46,301 bases of DNA from assembly GCA_944380305.1 (NCBI GenBank), contig CALWHF010000014.1:1-46301 (forward strand), in the 5' to 3' direction. Shown piece after piece: positions 38,711 through 46,301 of this stretch. Made by a program: the position numbers and the translations under genes. The notes below the pieces were generated by a model that ran no database searches, was not told the origin of the DNA, and saw nothing but the letters and a program-made list of their open reading frames with translations. Positions within the stretch are counted from its first letter, which is position 1; each line of letters starts with the position of its first letter. Source of the stretch: an uncultured Christensenellaceae bacterium (lineage in GTDB: Bacteria > Bacillota > Clostridia > Christensenellales > UBA3700).

Positions 38711-39023
38711 ATTTTTCCTTAAGCTTTCCTATGACGACTTCTGCCGCCTTATCGAGATTTCCTGCCGCTTTCTTTTCGAGCGCGGCGATCGTTTTCGCGT
38801 TTTCGGCTATCGCCTCGGCGTATTTTTCTTTTGCCTTCTTGTCTGCGTCCGCGAGATTTCTGCGTTCAGCCTCTTTCGCTTTCAGCTTAGCGTCTGCGAC
38901 CGTCTCTTCGGCATCGGATCTCGCTTTCGCGACACTCTCCTTCGCCTTCGCGTTCGCCTCTTTGACGAGTATCTCTGCCTGAGTTTCGGCTTTTACGATG
39001 CTGTCGATGACTTCCTGAACCAT
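38697..39023 (-). CDS. ntpF: V-type ATPase subunit G/H
   Basis: 108-residue, almost wholly alpha-helical, Ala/Lys/Glu-rich coiled coil (AKAKESVAKARSDAEETVADAK), as expected for the second peripheral stalk subunit (NtpF in E. hirae, AhaH in archaea). First ATPase gene, 8 bases after rpiB and overlapping subunit I. Composition-based recognition, secured by position. Confidence 0.88.
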
Positions 39024-39031
39024 ATTTCACC

Positions 39032-39481
39032 TTACTTGAAGTATTTGTCTTCTATCGCCGTTATCTTCGCGACTCTGCCTTCGTGTCTGCCGCCCTGGAA
39101 CGGCGTGTCGAGCCATATCGCGACCATCTTTGCCGCCTTTTTCGGCGTGACGACTCTGCCGCCTATAGCGATCACGTTCGCATTATTGTGCGCAGAGATC
39201 ATCTCCGCGGTAAATTCGTCGTGAGCGACTCCGGCTCTGATACCTTTGACTTTGTTCGCGGCAATGGATATTCCTATTCCCGTCCCGCACAGCACGATCC
39301 CTTTGTCGCACTTGCCCGAAGAGACGGCTTCAGCCGCTTTCAGCGCGTAATCGGGATAATCCACGCTGTTTTCGTCGTAACATCCGAAGTCTTCGACCTC
39401 TATGCCTCTTTTATTCAATTCTTCGACTATCGCGGGTTTCAGAACTATTCCGCCGTGGTCGCATCCTATCGCTATTTTCAT
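39032..39481 (-). CDS. rpiB: Ribose-5-phosphate isomerase B
   Basis: Interconverts ribose 5-phosphate and ribulose 5-phosphate in the non-oxidative pentose pathway. 149 residues, normal. CDHGG near residue 7 and the active-site loop CGTGIGISIAANK (about 70-82) are diagnostic; HNNANVIAIGGR follows. The ATG at 39481 (GAGAGGT upstream) is preferred to one five codons earlier. A strong promoter lies 31 bases ahead, and the V-ATPase genes begin 8 bases after the stop, so rpiB leads that operon. Confidence 0.96.
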   Translation of the reverse strand: MKIAIGCDHGGIVLKPAIVEELNKRGIEVEDFGCYDENSVDYPDYALKAAEAVSSGKCDKGIVLCGTGIGISIAANKVKGIRAGVAHDEFTAEMISAHNNANVIAIGGRVVTPKKAAKMVAIWLDTPFQGGRHEGRVAKITAIEDKYFK

Positions 39482-39511
39482 CCGAGTACCTCTCAATACT
39501 TGCTATTTACC

Positions 39512-39540
39512 AGTATACCACGCTTTCGGCGCATTGTAAA
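39512..39540 (-). promoter_or_regulatory. Promoter of rpiB and the V-ATPase operon
   Basis: On the minus strand TTTACA (39535-39540), 17 bases, TATACT (39512-39517), with TG one base before the -10 (extended -10). Confidence 0.8.
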
Positions 39541-39563
39541 GATAAGATATATTTTTCACAAAC

Positions 39564-39583
39564 ATTGCGCATTTCGGCGCAAT
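39564..39583 (-). terminator. Weak hairpin between ywlE and rpiB
   Basis: ATTGCGC and GCGCAAT form a 7-bp stem around a 6-base loop, 11 bases past the ywlE stop. Only a poor T-run follows on the minus strand, so it may end some sua5-ywlE transcripts or only stabilise them. Confidence 0.4.
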
Positions 39584-39593
39584 CTGTCACCTT

Positions 39594-40046
39594 TTACGGT
39601 TTTGCGGTGCCTTTTCCGTTGTCCGAAATCTTCTTCACGAGAGCGTCGGCGAGCTTTCCGAGCTTAGCGGCGCACGCCCTGTACGCGTCTATGTCCCTGC
39701 CGTACGGGTCGTCCACTTCCTCGCCTATCAGATCTTTCGCCTCGAACAGCTTTTCGGCAGCGACGTACGGCGCGAGAGCCTGTTTGTGAGACGCAGTCAT
39801 GCATACTACCATATCGCTCGAATCCAGTAACTGTTTCGTCACGGGTCTGGACTGGTGTGTAAAGAATATTCCCTTTTCTGCGATAATTTTACGCGAGTTT
39901 TCCGATACTTCTTCTCCGTACCCGCAGCAGAGCCCCGCGCTTTCGCATTCAATGCCGAGTTTTGCGTCGTCAAACGCCTTCTGAGCGATTGCCTGCGCGA
40001 GCGGAGACCTGCATGTGTTTCCCGTGCAAACGAATAAAATTTTCAT
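39594..40046 (-). CDS. ywlE: YwlE-like protein-arginine phosphatase (LMW-PTP fold)
   Basis: Low-molecular-weight phosphatase fold, 150 residues. The P-loop reads CTGNTCRS (Cys7 to Ser14). Threonine at position 11 is the residue that gives Bacillus YwlE preference for phosphoarginine, while tyrosine phosphatases have Ile or Leu there. The general acid Asp is in DDPYG (about 111-115). The order sua5-ywlE-rpiB is the same as in B. subtilis (ywlC, ywlE, ywlF), which supports the name. It would reverse arginine phosphorylation by McsB, which is not in this window. Overlaps sua5 by 4 bases. Confidence 0.88.
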   Translation of the reverse strand: MKILFVCTGNTCRSPLAQAIAQKAFDDAKLGIECESAGLCCGYGEEVSENSRKIIAEKGIFFTHQSRPVTKQLLDSSDMVVCMTASHKQALAPYVAAEKLFEAKDLIGEEVDDPYGRDIDAYRACAAKLGKLADALVKKISDNGKGTAKP

Positions 40047-41029
40047 ACCGTCTTTCCTCCCGCAGACTTCATCACTCTGTTCATCACCGAGCCGCAGACC
40101 CCTTCGTTTCCGAAGTGTTCACAGACTATGAAATTCGCTATTTTTTCGCCTCTGTGTAGGGCAGCGTATATATTGCGGCATATCTCGACGTCGCTTTCGC
40201 CAAGGTCTATATGCGTTCTTCCTCCTAGTTTCGCGCATGTGGAAGATCTCGCTATCACTACCGGCGACAGACCTTTGTTTTCCGCATCGTCGTATGCTTT
40301 CGTCGCGCTTTCCGCACCGATCGCGACTACTGTCTCGCAGGACGGCGCGTAATGTTTGTATTTCATTCCGGGTGCTTTCGCAACCACTACCTTTCCGCTG
40401 AAAGTCCTGACAGCTCCGAGAACCTCTGCGAGCATTTCCGCCGTTATCGCACCCGGTCGCAGTATCGTGGGGACGTCAGTCGATGCGTCCACTATCGTTG
40501 ATTCTATGCCTACCTCGCTCTCACCTCCGTCGATGATGAGCGGTATCCTGCCGTCCATGTCTTCGAAGACGTGTTCGGCATTCGTGGGACTTATGTGCGT
40601 GGATCTGTTCGCACTCGGGGCGGCTATCGGGGTCCCGCACTCCCTGATAAATTCTCTCGAAACGGCGTTGGACGGCATTCTGATACCCACGGTATCCAGC
40701 CCCGCCGTCACGCTCAACGGCACTTTTTCGCCTTTTTTCATAATGACGGTTATCGGTCCCGGCATAAACTTTTTCATGATCGCCTCAGCGGAATCCGACA
40801 CATCCGAAACCAGTCCTTCCAAACCTTTTTCGTCAGCGATATGCACTATCAACGGGTTGTCAGACGGTCTGCCTTTTGCCTCGAATATCTTTCTGACCGC
40901 GACTTCGTTGAAGGCGTCGGCACCGAGTCCGTAAACAGTCTCTGTCGGGAAAGCAACGACTTCCCCCGCCCTTATCAGTTCTGCTCCTTTTTTTAAGGCT
41001 TCTTCGCCTTTCAGCACGAGTGTCTGCAT
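40043..41029 (-). CDS. L-threonylcarbamoyladenylate synthase (Sua5/YwlC)
   Basis: Makes threonylcarbamoyl-AMP for the t6A37 modification of ANN-decoding tRNAs. 328 residues in the long Sua5 form: YrdC domain with FPTETVYGLGADA, KGRPSDNPL and SAPSANRSTHISPT (residues about 27-150), a short linker, and the C-terminal Sua5 domain (about 225-328, starting around HYAPSCETV). The ATG at 41029 has GGAGGAAA directly ahead; an in-frame upstream extension is rejected because it lies in the promoter. Heads the sua5-ywlE unit. Confidence 0.95.
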   Translation of the reverse strand: MQTLVLKGEEALKKGAELIRAGEVVAFPTETVYGLGADAFNEVAVRKIFEAKGRPSDNPLIVHIADEKGLEGLVSDVSDSAEAIMKKFMPGPITVIMKKGEKVPLSVTAGLDTVGIRMPSNAVSREFIRECGTPIAAPSANRSTHISPTNAEHVFEDMDGRIPLIIDGGESEVGIESTIVDASTDVPTILRPGAITAEMLAEVLGAVRTFSGKVVVAKAPGMKYKHYAPSCETVVAIGAESATKAYDDAENKGLSPVVIARSSTCAKLGGRTHIDLGESDVEICRNIYAALHRGEKIANFIVCEHFGNEGVCGSVMNRVMKSAGGKTV

Positions 41030-41057
41030 ATTTCCTCCGCGATCTTTTCCTCTAATA

Positions 41058-41086
41058 ATGATATACCCAATTCCCCCGATATGCAA
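41058..41086 (-). promoter_or_regulatory. Promoter of sua5-ywlE
   Basis: On the minus strand TTGCAT (41081-41086), 17 bases, TATCAT (41058-41063). Confidence 0.6.
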
Positions 41087-41214
41087 TTATTTTTTCTGTT
41101 TTTTGCTTGCGGCGAAGCGTGTCGCAATTGTCCGATCTCACGGGTTTATGCGCGATTCGCCCCAATTATCGTACAAATATGTCGAAAAATATCCAATAAT
41201 TTTAATCTTTATCC

Positions 41215-41243
41215 TTTACAACCGCGCGCGACTGTGTTATATT
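41215..41243 (+). promoter_or_regulatory. Promoter of the DUF1508 stalk protein
   Basis: TTTACA (41215-41220), 17 bases, TATATT (41238-41243). A short leader with GGGAG (41261-41265) precedes the ATG at 41278. Confidence 0.6.
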
Positions 41244-41277
41244 ATTCATATAACTAAAAAGGGAGAAGCACAAGATT

Positions 41278-42378
41278 ATGACAAATCCGATCAACACGCT
41301 TGTAGCTGCATCTTTCAGCGAATTCATGACCCAGCAAGTTGCCGGTCCGCTCACCATGTGGATGATAATAGCGATCACCGCGGTCATCGTCGTCGTTTGC
41401 CTGATACTGATTGCGGTAATTTTGAAAAGCGGTAAAAAGAAAGCAAAGAAAAAGGCTGAAGAAGTTCTTTCCGTCGGCGACGATTCGTCCAAACCAGACC
41501 GTCCTTCCGAGCCTGTCGAACCCGTAAAACCCACCGTCGTTCCCGACGTGACCGATACGGCAAGCGCACCCGAGGAAGTCGCGCTCAGCGAAGCGAGCAC
41601 CAACGCCGAGGCTACCGAAGCAGAAGAAAAAGTCGAAGAGACCCCTGTCGAAGAAACGCCCGCCGAAGTCGCTCCCGTAACTGAAGAAAAGCCTGTCGAG
41701 GAGAAACCCGTAGAAGAAGAAAAACCCGTTGAGGAAAAGCCCGTCGAGGTCGCTCCCGCGGTAGAAGAAAAGAAAGAAGAGGCTCCCGCAGAAGAACAGC
41801 CCGTAGCTGAAGAAAAGCCCGTCGAGGCTGCACCCGCAGTAGAGGAAAAGAAGGAAGAGGCTCCCAAGAAGGTCGTCAAACCTCCCGTCAAAAAGCCCGC
41901 TCCCGCGGCAAAAAAACAGCCTCCCGTCAGAAAGCCCGCTCCGAAGCCGGAACCCGTTTCCGCTCCCGCGTCAGGCGCAAACAACATCACTCTGCTCTTC
42001 GGCGAAGCTCCCGAACCGACGAACGGCAAATACGTCATCATCAAGGACGCAAGCAATCCTACCCGTCCTTACAAGTATCAGCTCAAGGCTAACAACGGTC
42101 AGATCCTTTACGAAAGCGAAGGCTACAAGATCAAGCCGAAGGCTAAACAGGTCGACGGTTTCCGCAACACGATAAACAACGGTACATACACCATCGACGA
42201 AGAGAAGAATGGCACTTTCCGTTACAAGATCTTCAAGGTCGACGGCACGATGTACGGCGTAGGCGAAGGCTACAAGTCCAGAGCCGCTGCAGAGTCTGCG
42301 ATCGAATCCGTCAAGAAGTTCGCCAACAACGCAAACTTCATCGAAGATACGACGATCGACACGAACGATACCAAGTAA
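41278..42378 (+). CDS. Membrane-anchored stalk protein with two YegP/DUF1508 repeats
   Basis: 366 residues in three parts. A membrane helix (about 25-50) with a short outside N terminus is followed by a basic KKKAKKKAE stop-transfer. Residues about 60-235 are a low-complexity Pro/Glu/Val/Lys stalk containing repeats of the EEKPVEE/VAPAVEEKKEEAP kind, ending in a Pro/Lys-rich part. The last 125 residues hold two DUF1508 (YegP-like) repeats: YKYQLKANNGQILYESEGY and FRYKIFKVDGTMYGVGEGY. By the positive-inside rule stalk and repeats are cytoplasmic. DUF1508 proteins are usually free small proteins of unknown role; the anchored form is unusual. Single-gene unit with promoter and terminator. Confidence 0.85.
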   Translation: MTNPINTLVAASFSEFMTQQVAGPLTMWMIIAITAVIVVVCLILIAVILKSGKKKAKKKAEEVLSVGDDSSKPDRPSEPVEPVKPTVVPDVTDTASAPEEVALSEASTNAEATEAEEKVEETPVEETPAEVAPVTEEKPVEEKPVEEEKPVEEKPVEVAPAVEEKKEEAPAEEQPVAEEKPVEAAPAVEEKKEEAPKKVVKPPVKKPAPAAKKQPPVRKPAPKPEPVSAPASGANNITLLFGEAPEPTNGKYVIIKDASNPTRPYKYQLKANNGQILYESEGYKIKPKAKQVDGFRNTINNGTYTIDEEKNGTFRYKIFKVDGTMYGVGEGYKSRAAAESAIESVKKFANNANFIEDTTIDTNDTK

Positions 42379-42393
42379 TCTCAACAGCAAAAC

Positions 42394-42418
42394 AGCCGCC
42401 TTTCGGGGCGGCTTTTTT
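42394..42418 (+). terminator. Terminator of the DUF1508 protein gene
   Basis: AGCCGCC (42394-42400) pairs with GGCGGCT (42407-42413), followed by six T, 16 bases after the stop. Confidence 0.9.
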
Positions 42419-42541
42419 CATGCTCTATATCTGTTTGCAACGGCACTTCGTCGCCGGACAAACGCAAAATGCGCCCTCCCCTGTTCAGCGCGCCTTTTGG
42501 CAATACGCTTTACTCTCCCGAAGACCTGAATATTAACGGAT

Positions 42542-42564
42542 AAAAAAAGACGGCTCCCGCCGTC
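42542..42564 (-). terminator. Terminator of the two-component/manA unit
   Basis: GACGGC (42549-42554) pairs with GCCGTC (42559-42564); seven T follow on the minus strand, 35 bases after the manA stop. Confidence 0.85.
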
Positions 42565-42598
42565 CTTTTGTTTGTTCCGACTTTACGCCGTTACTTTT

Positions 42599-43546
42599 TC
42601 ACACTCTTGCCGAGATCAGCTCCGCGGTACCTTCGGCAGATACCTTTCCCATTCCCGCCGGCATGAAGTAGGTATCGCCCGCATAGGCAGGATATTTTTT
42701 GCCGTTATATACGAATTCCGCCTGCCCTTCCACGCACGTCACAGTCAGGAAACTTCGTTCGTCGACGTCGAATTCGTGTACGCCGTCCAGTTCGATCTTA
42801 TCAGTCGTGAAGTATTTGCACGATGCGAGTTCGGTAACTCCGTCCCCGATAAATCTGCTTTCGGAATTGGCTTTGACGACCTTAGCCGTATCCGTGACCT
42901 CTACCGCCTTTTCGATATGTAGTTGTCTTGGTTTGCCCGTCTTGTCAAGTCTGCCGTAATCGTACAGTCTGTATGTCAGCGAACTGTTCTGCTGAATCTC
43001 GCATATCACGCAGCCGCCGCATATCGCGTGCACCGTGCCCGACGGGATAAACAGGCAATCGCCCTTTTTAACTTCTACGAAATTGAGCAGATCCGTTATC
43101 GTGCCGTCGAGAAGGGACTCTCTGAGCTTTTCTTTTGTTATCGGCTTTTTGAAACCGCAATACACTCCCACGCCCTTTTCGCATTCTACGATATACCACA
43201 TCTCTGTTTTGCCGAACTGCCCTTCGTGTTCCAGCGCATATTCGTCTCCGGGATGTACCTGTACGGAAAGATTGCTCTTTGCGTCAATGAGTTTGACGAG
43301 TATCGGGAAAAACGGGAATTTTTCACTGTCCGAGCCTTTGTAACGCGGATTTGCGTCCAGCACTTCGCCAAGCGTCAAGCCATCGTACTGACCGTTCTCG
43401 ATCACGCACGGTCCGTCGGGATGACATGACACTTCCCAGCTTTCGGCGACGACGTCGCCCGAACTTTCTTTGCCGTAGAACTCCTTGAGTTTTATTCCTC
43501 CCCACACATAATCTTTAGTGGCGGCTTTTAATTTGAAAGGATACAT
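42599..43546 (-). CDS. manA: Mannose-6-phosphate isomerase, class I
   Basis: Zinc enzyme that interconverts mannose 6-phosphate and fructose 6-phosphate. 315 residues, the short Firmicute form. Cupin metal ligands are visible in QVHPGDEYA (about residue 96), KTEMWY (about 113) and SGTVHAI (about 170). The ATG at 43546 lies 4 bases after the kinase stop, and its ribosome site GAGGTGA contains that stop codon, so it is translated with the two-component system. Role: mannose use or supply of mannose 6-phosphate for glycan synthesis. Confidence 0.95.
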   Translation of the reverse strand: MYPFKLKAATKDYVWGGIKLKEFYGKESSGDVVAESWEVSCHPDGPCVIENGQYDGLTLGEVLDANPRYKGSDSEKFPFFPILVKLIDAKSNLSVQVHPGDEYALEHEGQFGKTEMWYIVECEKGVGVYCGFKKPITKEKLRESLLDGTITDLLNFVEVKKGDCLFIPSGTVHAICGGCVICEIQQNSSLTYRLYDYGRLDKTGKPRQLHIEKAVEVTDTAKVVKANSESRFIGDGVTELASCKYFTTDKIELDGVHEFDVDERSFLTVTCVEGQAEFVYNGKKYPAYAGDTYFMPAGMGKVSAEGTAELISARV

Positions 43547-43550
43547 TTTT

Positions 43551-45290
43551 TCACCTCTTGAATATTATCGTAAATTTAGAACCTTTGCCCACGGTGCTTT
43601 CGATCCTGAGTGCGGCACCGCAGTCGTCGACGATCTGTTTGACTATCGAAAGTCCGAGTCCGTTGCTGTCGAGCGACGTCTTCGAATGCGCGCTGTTCAC
43701 TCTGTAAAATCTGTCGCAGATGCGCGGTATGTCTTTTTTCGCTATTCCTATGCCGCTGTCTTCGACACAGACTCTCGCCTCTTTCTCGTCCTCGGAGAAC
43801 GACAACCTGACAATTCCGTTCTCCTTATTGTATTTGATCGCATTGCTCACGAGATTTGAAAGAAGTATCGACATCTGATTGGGATCTCCCGTGATCTTTG
43901 CCTCTCCCTCGCATGTCATTTTTACGTTGATGGAATCCGCAATGATCTCCATTCTCTTGACAACGTCGTCTCCTATCGCTCTGAGATCGACTTCTTCAGA
44001 CGTTTTTTCGGCATACTGCGCCGAATCGAGCTTGCCGAGAGTGATCATTTTTTCTATGAGCGTAGCCATTCTCTTGGAGCTTTCGTGAATGTCCTCGACG
44101 CATTTCGCTCTGTTTTCGGCAGACAGATCGGGGTCCATCATAAGCTCGGAAAATCCCATTATCGAAGTCAACGGGGACTTCAGCTCATGCGACGCGTTGA
44201 AGAAGAATTCGCTCCTCATTTTCGCGAGATCCGCCTCACTTGTAACGTCGGTGATAAGAAGGAAATATTTGATGTCTTTGAATTCGTCCAGTATCTCCTC
44301 TCCGACGATCCTGCAATCCACTCTGTAACACTTTTCGCCGACCATTATCTCTCCCGCCATAGCGTTGCTGCCGCGTTCGACTGCTTTAGCAACCTCTGCA
44401 AGCACCTTTTCGTCCTTTATCAGATAATCTATCGGTACGCCGACGATATTCGCCCTGGTATCGAAAATATCCGCCACTACATCGTTGGAGATCAGTATCT
44501 TGTTCTGCTCGTTGAGCGCGATTATGCCCTGCGCGACGTTCTCAATGACGAATTTCGTCTTATTCTGCTCATATCTCAGGTCGGACATCGTGTCGGAAAG
44601 TTTTTTCGCCGCCTTGTTTATGTTGTCTACGATGATGTCTATTTCTTTATATTTTGCCTCATAGTTTATCGGCTTGTAATTGCCCTTGTTGAAGTTTTCG
44701 AGCATTATCTGTATTTTTTCGAGAGGCATGACTTCGTCTTTTATATAGTTGGTGAAAATGGCGTACGTCGCCGCGGCTATTATCACCCATGCCGCTATGC
44801 ATCCGCCTACGGCGAGCCAGAAATACAGGTCGTTGAAATTCATGTCCATGCCGTACGCAACGACGAGATAGCCGCCTTCGTCCAGCGCGGCATTCTCGAT
44901 CGAGACGTAGACGATGAGCATGGTCTCTCCGTCCTTGTACATCTTTTCAAGCCTGTGCAGACTGCCTTTTTCTCTCACCTTTGCCGTAAATTCAGCATCT
45001 TTTACGGGCACGTTTTCGCCCGAGAGTTCGCTGTTCGAAGTGATGAGATTGCCTTCAGACGACAAAACGCCGATATACATCAGCCCTTCTCCCGCGCCCA
45101 ACGCCTCGTTGAGCTGCTCGAGATCTTCCGCACCCGCTATCCTTTCGTTATATACGGTCATGTTTTTGGATATGGTCTCGTGCTTGGAGAAATATGTGAT
45201 TCCGTATATCACAAAAAAACAAACGACAACGCTGAGTAACAGGACCAGCGCCGTCGCCCAAAATATTTTTCTGAGTATCCTTTTGTTCAT
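43551..45290 (-). CDS. PhoR-like membrane sensor histidine kinase
   Basis: 579 residues. Membrane helices at about 8-31 and 158-183 enclose an extracytoplasmic sensor of about 125 residues; a HAMP-like linker follows (to about 235), then a PAS domain (about 245-355), HisKA with His368 in FFFNASHELKSPLTS, and HATPase_c with N, G1 and G2 boxes (NLVSNAIKYN, EDSGIGI, NGLGLSIVKQ). The order matches PhoR/WalK-type kinases. Phosphate sensing is possible but not shown by sequence. Overlaps the regulator gene by 4 bases and is followed by manA. Confidence 0.93.
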   Translation of the reverse strand: MNKRILRKIFWATALVLLLSVVVCFFVIYGITYFSKHETISKNMTVYNERIAGAEDLEQLNEALGAGEGLMYIGVLSSEGNLITSNSELSGENVPVKDAEFTAKVREKGSLHRLEKMYKDGETMLIVYVSIENAALDEGGYLVVAYGMDMNFNDLYFWLAVGGCIAAWVIIAAATYAIFTNYIKDEVMPLEKIQIMLENFNKGNYKPINYEAKYKEIDIIVDNINKAAKKLSDTMSDLRYEQNKTKFVIENVAQGIIALNEQNKILISNDVVADIFDTRANIVGVPIDYLIKDEKVLAEVAKAVERGSNAMAGEIMVGEKCYRVDCRIVGEEILDEFKDIKYFLLITDVTSEADLAKMRSEFFFNASHELKSPLTSIMGFSELMMDPDLSAENRAKCVEDIHESSKRMATLIEKMITLGKLDSAQYAEKTSEEVDLRAIGDDVVKRMEIIADSINVKMTCEGEAKITGDPNQMSILLSNLVSNAIKYNKENGIVRLSFSEDEKEARVCVEDSGIGIAKKDIPRICDRFYRVNSAHSKTSLDSNGLGLSIVKQIVDDCGAALRIESTVGKGSKFTIIFKR

Positions 45291-45979
45291 ATCTTACAGA
45301 ATTTGTAACCTACTCCTCTGACAGTCGCGATATACTGTTTGTCCGTCTTTTCGCCGAGTTTGCTCCTCAGAGATTTGATATGCATATCGAGGGTACGCGT
45401 CTCGCCGACGTAATCGTAATCCCAGACCACCGACAAAATCCGATCGCGTTTGACGACCGTATCGAGGTTTTCCATCAGAAGATGCAGCAGATTGTATTCC
45501 TTAAGCGTCAGCTGAACGATCTGCCCGTTGACGTGAACTTCGTGTTCGCGGTCATTGATGACTATATCTCCGTATGCCAACACGTCTCCGTCTTTCTCTG
45601 CCGCGGGAGCCTTGCGGAGATTTGCCCTGATACGGGCAACGAGCTCGTTCATGGAGAACGGTTTTGCGACGTAATCGTCAGCACCAGCATCGAGACCGCC
45701 TATCTTGTTTTTCTCGTCGTCTTTCGCGCTCGCGATAATTACGGGGATACCCGAGTAATCCGAACTCTTCTTGAGTCTGTTCAAAGCATCCAGTCCGCTC
45801 ATCCCGGGCAGCATAATGTCAAGGATTATAAGGTCGCAGCGTTTTCCCTCGGCGAGTCTTTCAAACATGTCTTCAGCATTATTGAACCCGCAAAACTCAA
45901 AACCGGCGTTTTCGAGAGCCATCGCGTACAACCCCATGATCCCCGCGTCGTCTTCTACTACAAAAATGACCTGTTTCAT
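45287..45979 (-). CDS. OmpR/PhoB-family response regulator
   Basis: 230 residues. Receiver domain with acidic pair Asp10-Asp11, phosphoacceptor Asp54 (ILDIMLPGMSG), switch Ser84 and Lys106 (KPFS), then a winged-helix DNA-binding domain (about 132-228) with TLKEYNLLHLLM and the end VRGVGYKF. It resembles PhoP/PhoB and related regulators. GAGGG lies before the ATG at 45979. First gene of the unit regulator-kinase-manA. The signal is unknown, and I see no clear repeated binding box at its own promoter. Confidence 0.94.
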   Translation of the reverse strand: MKQVIFVVEDDAGIMGLYAMALENAGFEFCGFNNAEDMFERLAEGKRCDLIILDIMLPGMSGLDALNRLKKSSDYSGIPVIIASAKDDEKNKIGGLDAGADDYVAKPFSMNELVARIRANLRKAPAAEKDGDVLAYGDIVINDREHEVHVNGQIVQLTLKEYNLLHLLMENLDTVVKRDRILSVVWDYDYVGETRTLDMHIKSLRSKLGEKTDKQYIATVRGVGYKFCKI

Positions 45980-46006
45980 ATTTTGCCCTCACTTTATATT
46001 ATAATA

Positions 46007-46035
46007 ATTATATCAAATATGAACGGATTTGTAAA
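46007..46035 (-). promoter_or_regulatory. Promoter of the two-component/manA unit
   Basis: On the minus strand TTTACA (46030-46035), 17 bases, TATAAT (46007-46012), with TG one base before the -10. Confidence 0.8.
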
Positions 46036-46113
46036 TAGTGAAAATTCCCAAATAAAAGCATGTTATAAACCGTCAACAAACAACTTTTGATGCTGTATAT
46101 CAAAGTATTACTG

Positions 46114-46161
46114 TTACAAAACAAAAGGGAGCTGCTTTCGCAACTCCCTTTTGTTTTGTAA
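46114..46161. terminator. Long hairpin, 18-bp perfect stem, at the right end
   Basis: Arms 46114-46131 and 46144-46161 are perfect reverse complements around a 12-base loop that can pair further (TGC / GCA). T-rich arms would let it end transcription on either strand, most likely of a minus-strand gene beyond the window. The gene-free remainder from 45980 to the end holds only this hairpin, the regulator promoter and the possible edge gene. Confidence 0.7.
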
Positions 46162-46218
46162 CCGGCATTACGCTTTTATCTCCCGGGCCGTGTCCTTGTT
46201 GACTTAACGCTCGCATCG

Positions 46219-46299
46219 TTACATTTTTATTCTTTCAGTCCCTGTCCTGCTCGCTATTAAGTCCTTGGCTGTCCACGTCAGGCTATATACATTATAACT
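46219..46299 (-). CDS. Possible 3' end of a gene entering from the right edge
   Basis: One minus-strand frame is open for 26 codons from the edge and stops with TAA at 46219-46221, about 58 bases before the long hairpin. The tail (ending TGTERIKM) is not recognised, and an open frame this short can occur by chance. Confidence 0.2.
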   Translation of the reverse strand, partial: SYNVYSLTWTAKDLIASRTGTERIKM

Positions 46300-46301
46300 T
46301 A

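Noticed and set aside
41640..41850. Tandem-like repeats as a possible CRISPR or minisatellite
   Set aside because: They are imperfect codon-level repeats of a Glu/Lys/Pro/Val-rich stalk inside an intact gene, without regular spacers.

Overview
The window looks like chromosome from an endospore-forming, anaerobic member of the Clostridia, probably an uncultured gut lineage. The placement is inference. It rests on a SpoIIID sporulation regulator, a SpoVB/MurJ-type flippase, single-chain glycyl-tRNA synthetase, ECF vitamin transporters without local ATPases, a bacterial V-type ATPase with Na+-binding residues, a gut-type GH3 glucosidase, and the Bacillus/Clostridium-style cluster Sua5-YwlE-RpiB. 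Base composition is even (about half GC). I see no insertion sequence, prophage, CRISPR array, tRNA or rRNA, so this is mostly core chromosome with some lineage-specific surface genes.

Layout, left to right. 1-3.1 kb: a COG2426 membrane protein, a TtcA-like tRNA thiolation enzyme, spoIIID, and a pair of overlapping half-size TSUP transporters. 3.3-7.2 kb: a strong promoter drives a 1278-residue surface protein with five jelly-roll-like repeats, a lipobox at one end and a membrane anchor at the other. 7.3-11.3 kb: a LysM protein, a flippase, a FolT-like ECF S component, and a YetF (DUF421)/DUF4363 pair. 11.4-20 kb: one long minus-strand run that reads, in order of transcription, ECF S component (pantothenate?), coaX, hom, two small winged-helix/transmembrane proteins, uvrB, uvrA. 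Joints are tight and one good promoter lies ahead of the first gene. 20.2-24.5 kb: TspO, a small membrane protein, a 58-residue peptide with 12 cysteines, glyS, a methyltransferase and a DUF7662 protein. 24.6-25.2 kb is a gene-free stretch.

25.2-30.3 kb holds guaB, a GH3 beta-glucosidase and a lipoprotein. 30.5-39.0 kb is a complete minus-strand V-ATPase operon, transcribed G-I-K-E-C-F-A-B-D, with rpiB directly ahead of it and a strong promoter before rpiB; ywlE and sua5 lie further upstream. The proteolipid K carries the residues that bind Na+ in Enterococcus hirae NtpK. 41.3-42.4 kb encodes a membrane-anchored protein with a Pro/Glu/Lys-rich stalk and two YegP (DUF1508) repeats. 42.6-46 kb is a PhoP/PhoR-like two-component system with manA as the third gene of the same run.

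Promoters are of housekeeping type (near TTGACA-17-TATAAT), and most transcription units end in short GC-rich hairpins with T-tracts. No single striking new system stands out. The best leads are the doubly anchored five-repeat surface protein, the paired winged-helix/membrane proteins joined to uvrBA, the cysteine-rich peptide, and the DUF1508 stalk protein.
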